From Planctomicrobium piriforme (GTDB lineage: Bacteria > Planctomycetota > Planctomycetia > Planctomycetales > Planctomycetaceae), in assembly GCF_900113665.1 (NCBI RefSeq), contig NZ_FOQD01000006.1, positions 186,001-250,000 of the forward strand: DNA of 64,000 nt. Direction: 5' to 3'. Position numbers and translations under genes: made by a program. Numbering within the stretch: position 1 is the first letter of the stretch; each line of letters starts with the position of its first letter. Shown one piece after another: positions 32,401 to 39,929 of this stretch. The notes under the pieces were generated by a model. That model did no database searches. It saw only the letters and a list, made by a program, of their open reading frames with translations, and was not told the origin of the DNA.

Positions 32401-34583
32401 ACGAGAAAGGGTCCGCTGCCCAGGCCGGATATGCCGTCGTATCGCTGCGCGACAATTCCATTGCCTGAACCATCCACGCCATCGACCGACCCCCAGGCCA
32501 CCACAAAATCTCCGACTTCATCCATCGCCACTGAGAAGCTGAACGAGCCTGCATTAGTGACTTCGAACGCGGATCCAATGCGGGCGCCCGCGGCGGTGAA
32601 ACGCTGGCCCTCAATGATCGGGGAGCCGAGAAAGCGTAACCAGACGATGGCGAAGTCCCCGTTCGCTTCCATCGCGATCTGGGGATAATCCTGCTTATCG
32701 GTGACGTAGGAATTCACGCGGATTTGTGCGCCGAGAGGCATGCCCGCCGCATCGAAGCGCTGGGCGACAATTTCCCCGTCATCCCCGGGAAAGGCTCCGG
32801 TTCTCCAGGTGATGACATAATTCCCGGCGGCATCGTAAGCGACGTCCGAGTTGGTCTGGTCGCTGGCCGAAGGAAGGCTGACCTGAAACTCGGGCCCGAC
32901 GGCCCGGGGGGTGCGGATGTGGAAGTTGCGGACGAAGTCGCCGCCGGCAACGCCGTTCTCATCGCCGTCGATCGCTTTGCCGGTGATGTCTTTCGCCGTG
33001 TCGCGCAGGATCAGGGTGTAGTCGCTGGGGACGAGGGGCGTGGTGAAGGTCAGCGTGGCTTCATACCGTTTGCTGGTTCCCACATATTTCACTGCGATGC
33101 CGGCGATGAGAGAGTCGGCGTCCAGTCCGTTTTTCAGCAGACTCCAGTTGGCGGGATCTGTGATACTGCCGGCGCCGGTGGTCATCATTTTCGATGCAAA
33201 GGCGACGGTGAGGCTCGAAACCGGGCTGATCAAGACGCCCTGTTCCGCTACGTTAGCGCCATAGGCTGTCACGGCCAGGACATCTGGTACCGGGGCGAAC
33301 CACTGGGCGTTGATATTGGAGTCGTTGCTTTCATCGCCATCGGTCGTCCAGGCGACGACGAAACGACCTGTGGAGGTGATGGCGACCGCCGGAGCCGACT
33401 GGCTTCCGAGCGTCGAGGAATTCACAAGAAACTCACTCCCCTGGGCAGCCCCTGCGGCGCTGTAGAGTTGCCCGTAGACGCCGGATAGATCGCCATCCTG
33501 CCCGTCGCTGTTCCAGGCGACGATGAAATCGCCGGCGGCGTTCATGTCGACGCTCGGCTGCGACTGGCTGTCGGTGGTGAAGGTGTTGATCCGGAACTCC
33601 GAACCCTGCAACACGCCGGCCGCGTTAAAGCGTTTGGCGTAGATGCTGTTGTTGCTGCCGTCCTGTGCGTAGCTGGTCCAGGCGATCACGAAGTCGCCAT
33701 CGGAATCACGGGCGACCGACGGGGACATCTGATGGCCGGTGGTGCGGGCGTTGATGCGGAACTGCGAACCATCCAGAGCACCTGCGCTGGTATACCGCTG
33801 TGCATACACGGCATAGCCGCTGCCGTCTTGCCCAAAGCTTTGCCAGGCGATGACAAAGTTTCCGTTGTCGTCGGCGGCGATCGCGGGTTGGGACTGCGAT
33901 CTGGTGGTGTAGGAGTTGGCCTTAAATTCGCTTCCCTGGGCCGTGCCGGCGGCATTGAAGCGCTGGGCGTAGACGCCGTAACCGTTGCCGTCCTGTCCCT
34001 GGCTCGTCCAACTGATGATGAAGTCGCCATCGGCATCCATAGCGGCAGAGGGCTGCGACTGGGCTCCGGTGGTGTAGGTGTTGACGCGGAATTCAGTCCC
34101 GACGGGGACGCCGACGAAGTTGTATCTGCGTGCGTAGATTCCCTCACCGCTGCCGTCTTGAAACTCGCTGACCCAGGTGATGACAAAGTCGCCGGCGGCA
34201 TCCATTGCGATCGACGGCGAATGCTGTGTGCCGATGGTCGTCAGATTGACTATGAATTCGCTGCCAATGGCGACGCCGGAGGCGGAGTAGCGCTGGGCGG
34301 AAATGTCGTCATCGCCTCCGTTCGCAGCTTCGCTTTGCCAGGTGACGACGTAGTCGCCGTTGGCACTGACCGCGGTGGCGGCATTGAGTTGTGCCCCGAA
34401 TGTGGTGGTGTTCACGACTGCCTCGCTGCCAATCGGCGCAGCGGACAGCAATGTGCGCGCTTCGAGCAGTTCCACGTTCGACCAGCGGCGCGATCGGGAA
34501 GAACGGCGGGAGTGAAGTGAATTTCCTCGCGTCAGGCCGCGCAATTGACGCAAAAGCCCTGCAAACAGAGTGGTGCGCAGCAT
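29445..34583 (-). CDS. Giant secreted repeat protein (LEPR-XLL, 3 x 7 repeats, cadherin-like)
   Basis: The product is 1,712 residues. VELLEARTLLSA at about 37-48 is the LEPR-XLL-type N-terminal signal of planctomycete surface proteins. Then come 21 repeats of about 55 residues, each with G-x-EF-x-VN, a Q-x-x-P-x-x-AMD segment, GDFVI-x-W and IYAQRY, in three blocks of seven (52-432, 563-942, 1074-1459). The blocks are separated by two ~130-residue domains (433-562, 943-1073) that share ANW, LKNG/LKRNG, a SxDYTL-like strand and DGDxNGVAGG-x-FVRNF, resembling Ig-like SbsA domains. Residues 1460-1565 are cadherin-like (NLAPTDLSLSNSSVSENQ, then VTDAGGLSYEKELTI), followed by a 147-residue C-terminal domain. 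Seven repeats per block suits beta-propellers. A surface or matrix role is inferred. Start ATG 34583 is directly before the basic signal region. Confidence 0.88.
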   Translation of the reverse strand: MLRTTLFAGLLRQLRGLTRGNSLHSRRSSRSRRWSNVELLEARTLLSAAPIGSEAVVNTTTFGAQLNAATAVSANGDYVVTWQSEAANGGDDDISAQRYSASGVAIGSEFIVNLTTIGTQHSPSIAMDAAGDFVITWVSEFQDGSGEGIYARRYNFVGVPVGTEFRVNTYTTGAQSQPSAAMDADGDFIISWTSQGQDGNGYGVYAQRFNAAGTAQGSEFKANSYTTRSQSQPAIAADDNGNFVIAWQSFGQDGSGYAVYAQRYTSAGALDGSQFRINARTTGHQMSPSVARDSDGDFVIAWTSYAQDGSNNSIYAKRFNAAGVLQGSEFRINTFTTDSQSQPSVDMNAAGDFIVAWNSDGQDGDLSGVYGQLYSAAGAAQGSEFLVNSSTLGSQSAPAVAITSTGRFVVAWTTDGDESNDSNINAQWFAPVPDVLAVTAYGANVAEQGVLISPVSSLTVAFASKMMTTGAGSITDPANWSLLKNGLDADSLIAGIAVKYVGTSKRYEATLTFTTPLVPSDYTLILRDTAKDITGKAIDGDENGVAGGDFVRNFHIRTPRAVGPEFQVSLPSASDQTNSDVAYDAAGNYVITWRTGAFPGDDGEIVAQRFDAAGMPLGAQIRVNSYVTDKQDYPQIAMEANGDFAIVWLRFLGSPIIEGQRFTAAGARIGSAFEVTNAGSFSFSVAMDEVGDFVVAWGSVDGVDGSGNGIVAQRYDGISGLGSGPFLVNTQTIGNQFYPSVAMDASGDFVVTYESRTSITAEYGVYAQRFHANGAKAGIEFRVNTDTRNALSNQKYFNPVVGMDGAGDFVVAWQNYGQDGDNFGIFAQRYNAAGTALGKEFQVNTGIGNSQYRPELAMNALGDFVVAWTSDLQDGSSRGVYAQRFNPIGTRQGGEFRVNTTTVSEQSFPAVAINDLGSFVISFNNAPPGQSFGVYAQRYSTASDVTGLFLTTGPAIVEGAEYTAPFSTLILGFPVPMSTAGGSSVTSAANWILKRNGVDVSNLLTSFSYAYSAARRQYEVTVTLSAVLTSGDYQLTLRDAVATAAGKPIDGDGNGVAGGAFVRNFGVRNLAAVGPELHPSSPTTDYYQSPDIARNASGAGVIVYDRFGLVQGAEFGGEVYAQRIDANGANVGSEIHVNTYTNNGQGLAAVSIDEQGNFVVVWESIGQDNPMQSGIYGRRFSADGAPLGGEFLVNTYTTSNQDAPDIAMDASGGFVITWESFGQDGSNDGVYAQRYRPDGNREGGEFRVNTTVSSWQRDPGVAMDDAGDFVITWTSQYQDGSAEGIYAQRYNFAGDAQGGEFLVNTVTTSTQKSSAVAMDPAGNFIVTWQSFLNEGSHYGIYAQRYRANGAVDGVNFHVNSYTTSQQIAPSIAVSPFGDFVIAWQSKDQDGGGYGIYAQRYTSTGVYQGTEFRANAYTAQNQRTPAIAYDAVGGFMVVWSSENQDGLGEDSIRAQRYGAFTNLAPTDLSLSNSSVSENQPYGTLVGNLAAIDPNSGDTFTFTLVSGTGSTDNAKFVIDNGNQLKTIVPLDYETQTSCSIRVRVTDAGGLSYEKELTIVVIDGNEPPVLGALNDTITYTRGQGAKIVDTNATVTDADSADFNGGSLSVSLGITGQAGDVFSVKHLGNGAGQIGVAGNNISYGGVLIATMNPGNEMVALSINFLATATLEAVQALIRRVTFNTASMSQTTRTMTFSLNDGDGAAPLPISKNITIF
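30207..31364 (-). repeat. Coding repeat block 3 (seven ~55-residue units)
   Basis: Residues 1074-1459 of the giant protein. Unit lengths are about 58, 56, 55, 55, 55, 55 and 52. The first unit (PELHPSSPTT) is the most degenerate, as in block 2. Confidence 0.85.
31758..32897 (-). repeat. Coding repeat block 2 (seven ~55-residue units)
   Basis: Residues 563-942 of the giant protein. Unit lengths are about 55, 52, 52, 56, 60, 55 and 50. It is bounded on both sides by the Ig-like spacer domains. Confidence 0.85.
33288..34430 (-). repeat. Coding repeat block 1 (seven ~55-residue units)
   Basis: Residues 52-432 of the giant protein. Six units are exactly 55 residues and the last is 51. Units 3 and 6 are the closest to the consensus. 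Confidence 0.85.
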
Positions 34584-35061
34584 GACGAAGTTTACTGGCC
34601 CGATTTGAAAACGGTCGTCGACATGAGATTTGAGACGACTGCGAAAGCGGCCGCCGCGGAAATCCAGTGTGCCTTGTCAGGGAGAACGGCAATCTGATCG
34701 TTGAGTTTTGGAGACGACGCGAGTGCGGATGGCGAACGACTCAGGATCAGAGCGAACCGACGATCTTGGATGATGTTAGGAAACGCACCCAGCCCGGTCA
34801 CTGGGAAAATGCGTTAAATGCAAAGACTTTCGTTGAAAGTCAGGCGTTTGAGAATGGGCAATTGCAGCCGGTTCGCGGCAGGGCATGTCGATTTTGTACG
34901 ATGCGGCGACCTCATTCGGAAGTTCCAAGTTTTCAGTTGTCAGTCTTCAGTTAAAACCGGAAGACGAGTGAATCAAAATTGCGGATGCTTCTGACTCTTC
35001 AAACTGACAACTAAAAACTGCTGCCTGGGACCGACTGTCACTCTTTAGCGGGCCAAATTTC
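34584..35061. other. Divergent intergenic region with an inverted repeat
   Basis: 478 bases, AT-richer than the flanks, separate the giant gene from the glycosyltransferase gene. It holds a family D inverted repeat (34927-35022). A 69-codon minus-strand frame at 34592-34801 has no support. Promoters for both genes should be here. Confidence 0.45.
34927..35022. repeat. Inverted repeat, family D (copy 1)
   Basis: The left arm aagttttcagttgtcagt and right arm actgacaactaaaaactg enclose about 60 bases. It ends 40 bases before the glycosyltransferase start. Confidence 0.75.
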
Positions 35062-37119
35062 GTGACGACTCTGCTTGATGCTCAAGACGCCCATCGGAAT
35101 GGGCATCTGGTTGCGGCCGAGACCGCGTATCGGACGTTGCTGCGCGAGCAGCGGTCGGTCGCGGATGCGGCACATGGTCTCGCTCTCGTGTATGCGCAGC
35201 AGTCGCGGCTTGACGAGTCTTTGCCGCTGTTTCAACAGGCAATTCAGGCCGCGCCGCAGCGGCCGGACTTCTGGAACAATCTGGCGGAAGCGGAGCGTCG
35301 GGCGGGGCGGCTGCGCGAGTCGATTGCGCATTTTCAGAAGGCGCTGCAGCTTGCGCCGCAGTTTCCTGACGCCTGGTTCAATCTCGGCTGTGCACTGAGC
35401 AGTGAAGAAAGACTGTCGGAAGCAGTCGACGCGTTTCGGCGGGCGATTGCGCTGCGTCCGAATTATCCGCGGGCGTACTTCAATCTGGGGAATGTGCTGC
35501 GGAAGGAAGGGAAGATGCCGGTGGCGGCGGAGGCTTATCGCAAGGCCTGCGAGCAGCAGGCGAACTGGTGGGAGCCGCAATACAATCTGGCGGTGACGCT
35601 GCTCGATCTGGGCGAGACCGAGTCCGCGTTACAGAAATTGCAGCAGGTGCGGGCCGCTGTCCCGGCGTCGATGGAAGTTGAGGCGACGATTGGCGGGGCG
35701 TATGCCAGGCAGGGCTTGGCCCGCGAAGCGAAGGAGTGGTATCAGCAGCTGGCGGGATGTCAGCCGGATTCGCTTTTGGCGCGGCTGCGGTGCGAACTGG
35801 TGGAAGAGGTGATTCCGCAGAGCGATGAGGCGATTCGTGCCGGCCGCGAACAGGCGTTGACGCTGCTGAGATCGGTCGCGGGTTCCAATCGCATCGAGAT
35901 CAATGATGAACTGCATCGACGCGGGAGCACCCCGCCGATGTCGTGGACGTATCACGGACTTGATGACCGGCCGTTGCGAGAAGCGCTGGCGGCGATTTAT
36001 CTGCAGGCGATTGAACCGGTGTCGCGTACAGCGCGGGTGAAGTCAGCGTGTCCGCATGTGGGAGTTGTGGTGACGCATGGTCATGAAGGGGTCTTTGATC
36101 GCTGCTGGGGGGCGTTGGCGAATCAGCTTGCCGAACGGGGACGCGTGCGAGTCAGTCTGGTCAGTACGCAGGCAGGGCTGAATACGTTGCGGCATCTGCG
36201 GCCGGGGTCGAAGTGCGGAGAGTTCGTGGTGCCTGAGTCACTGCCGCAGGCGGCCAGGGTTCTCGCCGCGAGTGACATTGATCTGTTGTATTACTGGGAA
36301 GTCGGTACGGATGCATTCAATTATCTGTTGCCGTTCTTTCAGCCGGTGGAACAGCAATGGGCGGGCTGGGGTTGGCCCATTACGGCGGGGCATGAGCGGA
36401 TCACCGGGTATCTCAGCAGCAGCCTGCTGGAACCGGCGGGAGCGGAACAGCATTACACGGAACGGCTGGTGCAGATGCCTGTGCTGCCGACGTACTACGA
36501 ACGCCCGCCGGTTCCGCAGCAAGCAGTGTCTCGCAGCGAGTGGGGATTGCCGGAGCAGGGGCCGTTGTTGCTGTGCCAGCAGAACCTGCGGAAGTGGCAA
36601 CCGGGTTTTGATCGGCTCGTGGGAGAGATCCTGAGACGGCAGCCGACGGCGAGGCTGGCGGTGATCGCAGACGAGCAGCAGACGATCTCGAAGCTGTTCA
36701 TGGATCGATTGCAGCGGTCGATTCCAGATGTGTTTTCACGGATTCAGCTGTTGTCGCGAATGAGTCGCGAGAAGTACCTGAGTCTTGTCGCGAGTGCTGA
36801 TTTAATTCTTGACCCGCCGGGTTATGGGGCGGGTGCGAATACGGCGCTCGATGCGGCCGCGGCGGGAACGCCGGTGGTGACGTTGACGGGCGAGTTTCAT
36901 CGGGGGCGTTGGCAGACTGCCGTGAACGAGCAACTGGGCGTCAAGGAGTTGTCGGTTGCTTCGGCAAAGGAGTATGTGGAGACCGTCTGTCGGCTATTGG
37001 AAGATGAGGAGCAGCTTCGGAGTCTGCGGGAGCGAATTCAACAGGTCGCGCCGCAACTGTTTTGTCAGATGGAGGCCGTCACCGCGTTTGAAGAATTCTT
37101 TCTGGCGCAGTGTCGCTGA
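35062..37119 (+). CDS. TPR protein with SPINDLY/OGT-like (GT41-type) glycosyltransferase domain
   Basis: The product is 685 residues from GTG 35062. Residues about 1-230 are TPR units (for example RPDFWNNLAEAERRAGRLRE, PDAWFNLGCALSSEERLSEA, PRAYFNLGNVLRKEGKMPVA). From about 325 comes a GT-B domain: CPHVGVVVTHGHEGVFDRCW, ASDIDLLYYWEVG, a QQWAGWGWPITAG segment, GPLLLCQQNLRKWQPGFDRL and PPGYGAGANTALDAAAAGTPVVTL, the layout of family 41 O-linked sugar transferases. Such enzymes add a sugar to Ser/Thr of proteins, with the TPRs choosing targets. The target is unknown here. The next gene, 93 bases on, is of the TIGR03032 type that often travels with TPR proteins. Confidence 0.85.
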   Translation: MTTLLDAQDAHRNGHLVAAETAYRTLLREQRSVADAAHGLALVYAQQSRLDESLPLFQQAIQAAPQRPDFWNNLAEAERRAGRLRESIAHFQKALQLAPQFPDAWFNLGCALSSEERLSEAVDAFRRAIALRPNYPRAYFNLGNVLRKEGKMPVAAEAYRKACEQQANWWEPQYNLAVTLLDLGETESALQKLQQVRAAVPASMEVEATIGGAYARQGLAREAKEWYQQLAGCQPDSLLARLRCELVEEVIPQSDEAIRAGREQALTLLRSVAGSNRIEINDELHRRGSTPPMSWTYHGLDDRPLREALAAIYLQAIEPVSRTARVKSACPHVGVVVTHGHEGVFDRCWGALANQLAERGRVRVSLVSTQAGLNTLRHLRPGSKCGEFVVPESLPQAARVLAASDIDLLYYWEVGTDAFNYLLPFFQPVEQQWAGWGWPITAGHERITGYLSSSLLEPAGAEQHYTERLVQMPVLPTYYERPPVPQQAVSRSEWGLPEQGPLLLCQQNLRKWQPGFDRLVGEILRRQPTARLAVIADEQQTISKLFMDRLQRSIPDVFSRIQLLSRMSREKYLSLVASADLILDPPGYGAGANTALDAAAAGTPVVTLTGEFHRGRWQTAVNEQLGVKELSVASAKEYVETVCRLLEDEEQLRSLRERIQQVAPQLFCQMEAVTAFEEFFLAQCR

Positions 37120-37212
37120 AATGCGCGTCTCGGCGGTGTTTTGACGTGCGGCAGCGTGATATCGTGCCGGAAAGAGCGGCCCATCTAGTGTGATCAGGAA
37201 AGCGGGTACGGG

Positions 37213-38307
37213 ATGTCGGAAGCAGACGAGCAAACACCTCGCGAAATCGCCTGTGAAGTGACGCCGGGTTTGCAGCAGTGGCTGTTCGCGTCGGGCGGTT
37301 CGATCGCGGTGACGACGTATCAGGCAGGCAAGATCGCCCTGTTCGGCAAGTTGGGTGATCAGGTGTCGCTGCTGATGCGGGACTTCCGCAAGCCGATGGG
37401 CTTTCATGTCATGGGCAACCGGATGGCGCTGGCCACCAAGCACGAGATCACGATTCTCGCGAATGCCCCGTTGCTGGCTCCGGACTATCTGGAAAAAGAA
37501 AAAGGACGATACGACGGGTTGTTTCTGCCGCGCGTGACGTATTACACCGGCGACTGCAACGTGCACGACGTGGCGTTTGGCAAGGAAGGGGTCTGGTTCG
37601 TCAACACGCGGTTCTCCTGCCTGTCAGGCTTGAGCCATGACTTCTGCTGTATCCCGCGGTGGAAGCCGCCGTTCGTCTCGGAGCTGGCCCCGGAAGACCG
37701 TTGCCATTTGAACGGACTGGCGATGGTCAACGGCGAGCCGAAGTACGTTACTGCCCTGGGGACGACGGACTTTCCCGGCGCGTGGCGCGAGCAGAAAGCG
37801 ACCGGCGGCGTGGTGATGGAAGTCCCGTCAGGTGAGATCGTGGTCCGAGGGCTGGCGATGCCGCATTCGCCGCGGTGGCACAACGGCGCACTCTGGTTTC
37901 TGAACTCCGGCGAAGGCCAGTTGTGCCGGATGCAGCCGGGCAGGCCGGGCTTTGATGTCGTCTGTCAGATCCCAGGGTACTTGCGGGGACTGTGTCTGAT
38001 GGGCTCGTTTGCACTGGTCGGCATGTGTCAGGTGCGTGAGAAGCATATTTTCGGCGGCCTGCCGATTCAGAACAGCGGCGTCGAGCTGAAGTGCGGCGTG
38101 GCTCTGATCGACCTGACGCGGGGAGTCGAGTTGGGACGAATCAACTTCACGGCGGGCTGCACCGAGATTTTCGAAGTCCAGTTTCTGCCCGGCCTGAAAA
38201 ACGTGATGATCGTGAATTCGCAGCAGGAAGCGGCACAGCAGGCGTTTCCCTGCCCGGAGTTTTCCTACTGGCTGCGGCCGAGCAATCTGGTCGCGGACTT
38301 TAACTGA
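37213..38307 (+). CDS. TIGR03032/DUF4915 family protein
   Basis: The product is 364 residues. It contains the family phrases LFASGGSIAVTTYQAGKIAL, RDFRKPMGFHV, YYTGDCNVHDVAFGKEGVWF, VNTRFSCLSGLS, PEDRCHLNGLAM and MPHSPRWHNGALWFLNSGEG, and a final EIFEVQFLPGLKN. The repeated strand-turn units suggest a beta-propeller-like sensor or ligand binder. The family's function is not established; it is frequently fused or adjacent to TPR proteins. ATG 37213 lies behind AGGAAAGCGGG. It probably shares a transcript with the glycosyltransferase gene. Confidence 0.88.
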   Translation: MSEADEQTPREIACEVTPGLQQWLFASGGSIAVTTYQAGKIALFGKLGDQVSLLMRDFRKPMGFHVMGNRMALATKHEITILANAPLLAPDYLEKEKGRYDGLFLPRVTYYTGDCNVHDVAFGKEGVWFVNTRFSCLSGLSHDFCCIPRWKPPFVSELAPEDRCHLNGLAMVNGEPKYVTALGTTDFPGAWREQKATGGVVMEVPSGEIVVRGLAMPHSPRWHNGALWFLNSGEGQLCRMQPGRPGFDVVCQIPGYLRGLCLMGSFALVGMCQVREKHIFGGLPIQNSGVELKCGVALIDLTRGVELGRINFTAGCTEIFEVQFLPGLKNVMIVNSQQEAAQQAFPCPEFSYWLRPSNLVADFN

Positions 38308-38350
38308 CATAGTTGTCAGTTTTCAGTTGTCAGTATTCAGTTCAAATCAC
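38308..38350. repeat. Family D half-repeat (copy 2)
   Basis: The direct words agttgtcagttttcagttg and tcagtattcagttcaaa lie immediately after a stop codon. No clear second arm is found. Confidence 0.6.
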
Positions 38351-38529
38351 GATTCCAGCAGCGAAATTGCAATTGTGAATTTGAATTGTGCTTACGGTGG
38401 CATTCAAGTTGCCCCGTTTGAGAAACACCTGCGTTTGACGCGTTTTGAGCTGACTGGGGAGTTCAATCTGTCCGTTCAGACGACGGTGGCGAGTGCGAAT
38501 TCATCCTTCTGATCGACAGGAAACCAGCC

Positions 38530-39483
38530 ATGTCCCGGCAAGTAGTTCTGGAAGCGGCGGCTCAGAAATTTGCGGACGACACGGCCAAGCCGCCTTACCT
38601 GTTCGAAGTTCCTCCAGCAGAGGGGCGGAAAATTGTCGACAAGGTGCAGTCGGAACCGATCGCCAAACCGGACGTCGACGTGGAAGAGTTGTCGGTGCCG
38701 GGTGGACCGAAGGGGAATGTTTCGATTCACATTCTCCGCCCGAAGAAGTCGACCGGGGTGTTGCCGGTGATCGTCTACGTTCACGGGGCTGGCTGGGTGT
38801 TTGGAAACGCCCATACGCATGACCGGCTGGTTCGCGAGTTGTGCGTCGGCGTGCAGGCGGCTGTGGTGTTTGTGAATTACAGCCTGTCCCCAGAGGCGAA
38901 ATACCCTCAGGCTCTGGAAGAGTGTTATGCCGTTTTGAAATGGGTCTCTGAACAGGGCCGGGCACACAAACTCGATCCAACGCGACTGGCTATCGCAGGT
39001 GACAGCGTCGGCGGCAACATGGCGACCGCCGCGACGATTCTGGCGAAGCAGCGCCGCGTGCCAGTGATCACCAGACAATTGCTGTTCTATCCAGTCACGG
39101 ATGCCAACTTCGATACCGAATCGTACAAGCAGTTTGCCGAGGGCTACTTCCTGCGGCGGGATGCGATGCAGTGGTTCTGGGATCAGTACACCACCGATCC
39201 GAAGCAACGGGCCGAGTCCACGGCGTCACCACTCCGGGCGTCACACGATGATCTCAGCGGACTGCCTGAGGCGTTGATTATCACTGCCGAAGCGGACGTG
39301 CTGCGAGATGAAGGGGAAGCCTATGCCGCGAAACTGCGATCAGCCGGCGTTCCCGTGATTCAGGCTCGCTTTCAGGGAATCATTCACGACTTCGTGATGC
39401 TGAACGCATTGACTCATACCACAGCGAAACAGGGGGCGATGCAACTGGCGATTAGTTGGTTGAAGGAGGGGATTGCTCCCTGA
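38530..39483 (+). CDS. Alpha/beta hydrolase of the HSL (acetyl-esterase) family
   Basis: The product is 317 residues. VIVYVHGAGWVFGN (His85-Gly-Ala-Gly) gives the HGGGW-type oxyanion motif; AIAGDSVGGNMA has the nucleophile Ser159; ITAEADVLRDEGEAY and GIIHDFVML supply the Asp and His. It hydrolyses short-chain carboxylic esters; the natural substrate is unknown. No signal peptide is seen, so it is cytoplasmic. ATG 38530 is reached after GACAGGAAACC. It stands alone between a repeat and a convergent small gene. Confidence 0.9.
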   Translation: MSRQVVLEAAAQKFADDTAKPPYLFEVPPAEGRKIVDKVQSEPIAKPDVDVEELSVPGGPKGNVSIHILRPKKSTGVLPVIVYVHGAGWVFGNAHTHDRLVRELCVGVQAAVVFVNYSLSPEAKYPQALEECYAVLKWVSEQGRAHKLDPTRLAIAGDSVGGNMATAATILAKQRRVPVITRQLLFYPVTDANFDTESYKQFAEGYFLRRDAMQWFWDQYTTDPKQRAESTASPLRASHDDLSGLPEALIITAEADVLRDEGEAYAAKLRSAGVPVIQARFQGIIHDFVMLNALTHTTAKQGAMQLAISWLKEGIAP

Positions 39484-39511
39484 GATGTCGCCATAGGAAC
39501 TGCGGTCGAGA

Positions 39512-39552
39512 AAGTCTCACGCAAAGCCGCGAAGGCGCAAAGAAGGCAAGGC
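39512..39552. repeat. Family G-like intergenic repeat (copy 2, degenerate)
   Basis: The run caaagccgcgaaggcgcaaa follows tctcacg. It resembles the gaaacgcagaggccg word of copy 1, but only one arm is recognisable. Confidence 0.45.
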
Positions 39553-39713
39553 GGGACTTCCTCAGTCTGTTGAGCTCTGTGCATTCTCAATGCGGCTCAG
39601 TTCGTAGGCTGAAGTACGTCATTCAGTACTCGTTCAATCTCATTCAGGATGGGTCTGTAGATCGCAGAGAATCTGTCTTGTTGGTCTTTGTCCGCTTGTT
39701 TCAGCCACTCTAG

Positions 39714-39914
39714 CTAAGCGACTCGTTCGAAATTCCAGGAGTACGAATGTCGATGCAAATTGTCTTCGCCAATGAGGCTGGGGACGTTGTGGAGAAACTC
39801 AATCTCGGCTTTCATCCAGGCGTCGTTTCCTGAGTAGACGGCCAGTTGCAACGCGGGCAGACCACGCCGCAGCAACTCGATGTAGAGAGCATCCAATTCG
39901 GAAAGAGTTGCCAT
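39714..39914 (-). CDS. Small planctomycete-type protein (66 residues)
   Basis: The product has the form MATLSELDALYIELLRRGLP, AVYSGNDAWMKAEIEFLHN and VPSLIGEDNLHRHSYSW. The acidic helix followed by LHNVPSLIGE and an aromatic-rich end recurs, as far as I recall, in short planctomycete proteins, which is why I call it. The function is unknown. It lies 15 bases downstream of the quinone oxidoreductase-like gene and is probably cotranscribed with it. Confidence 0.6.
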   Translation of the reverse strand: MATLSELDALYIELLRRGLPALQLAVYSGNDAWMKAEIEFLHNVPSLIGEDNLHRHSYSWNFERVA

Positions 39915-39929
39915 TTCAATTTCCTGAAT

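Noticed and set aside
30222..32468. 748-codon open frame on the plus strand
   Set aside because: It lies wholly antisense to repeat blocks 2 and 3 of the giant gene, and its repetitive product mirrors the ~55-residue periodicity of that gene. It is a frame-shadow of coding repeats.
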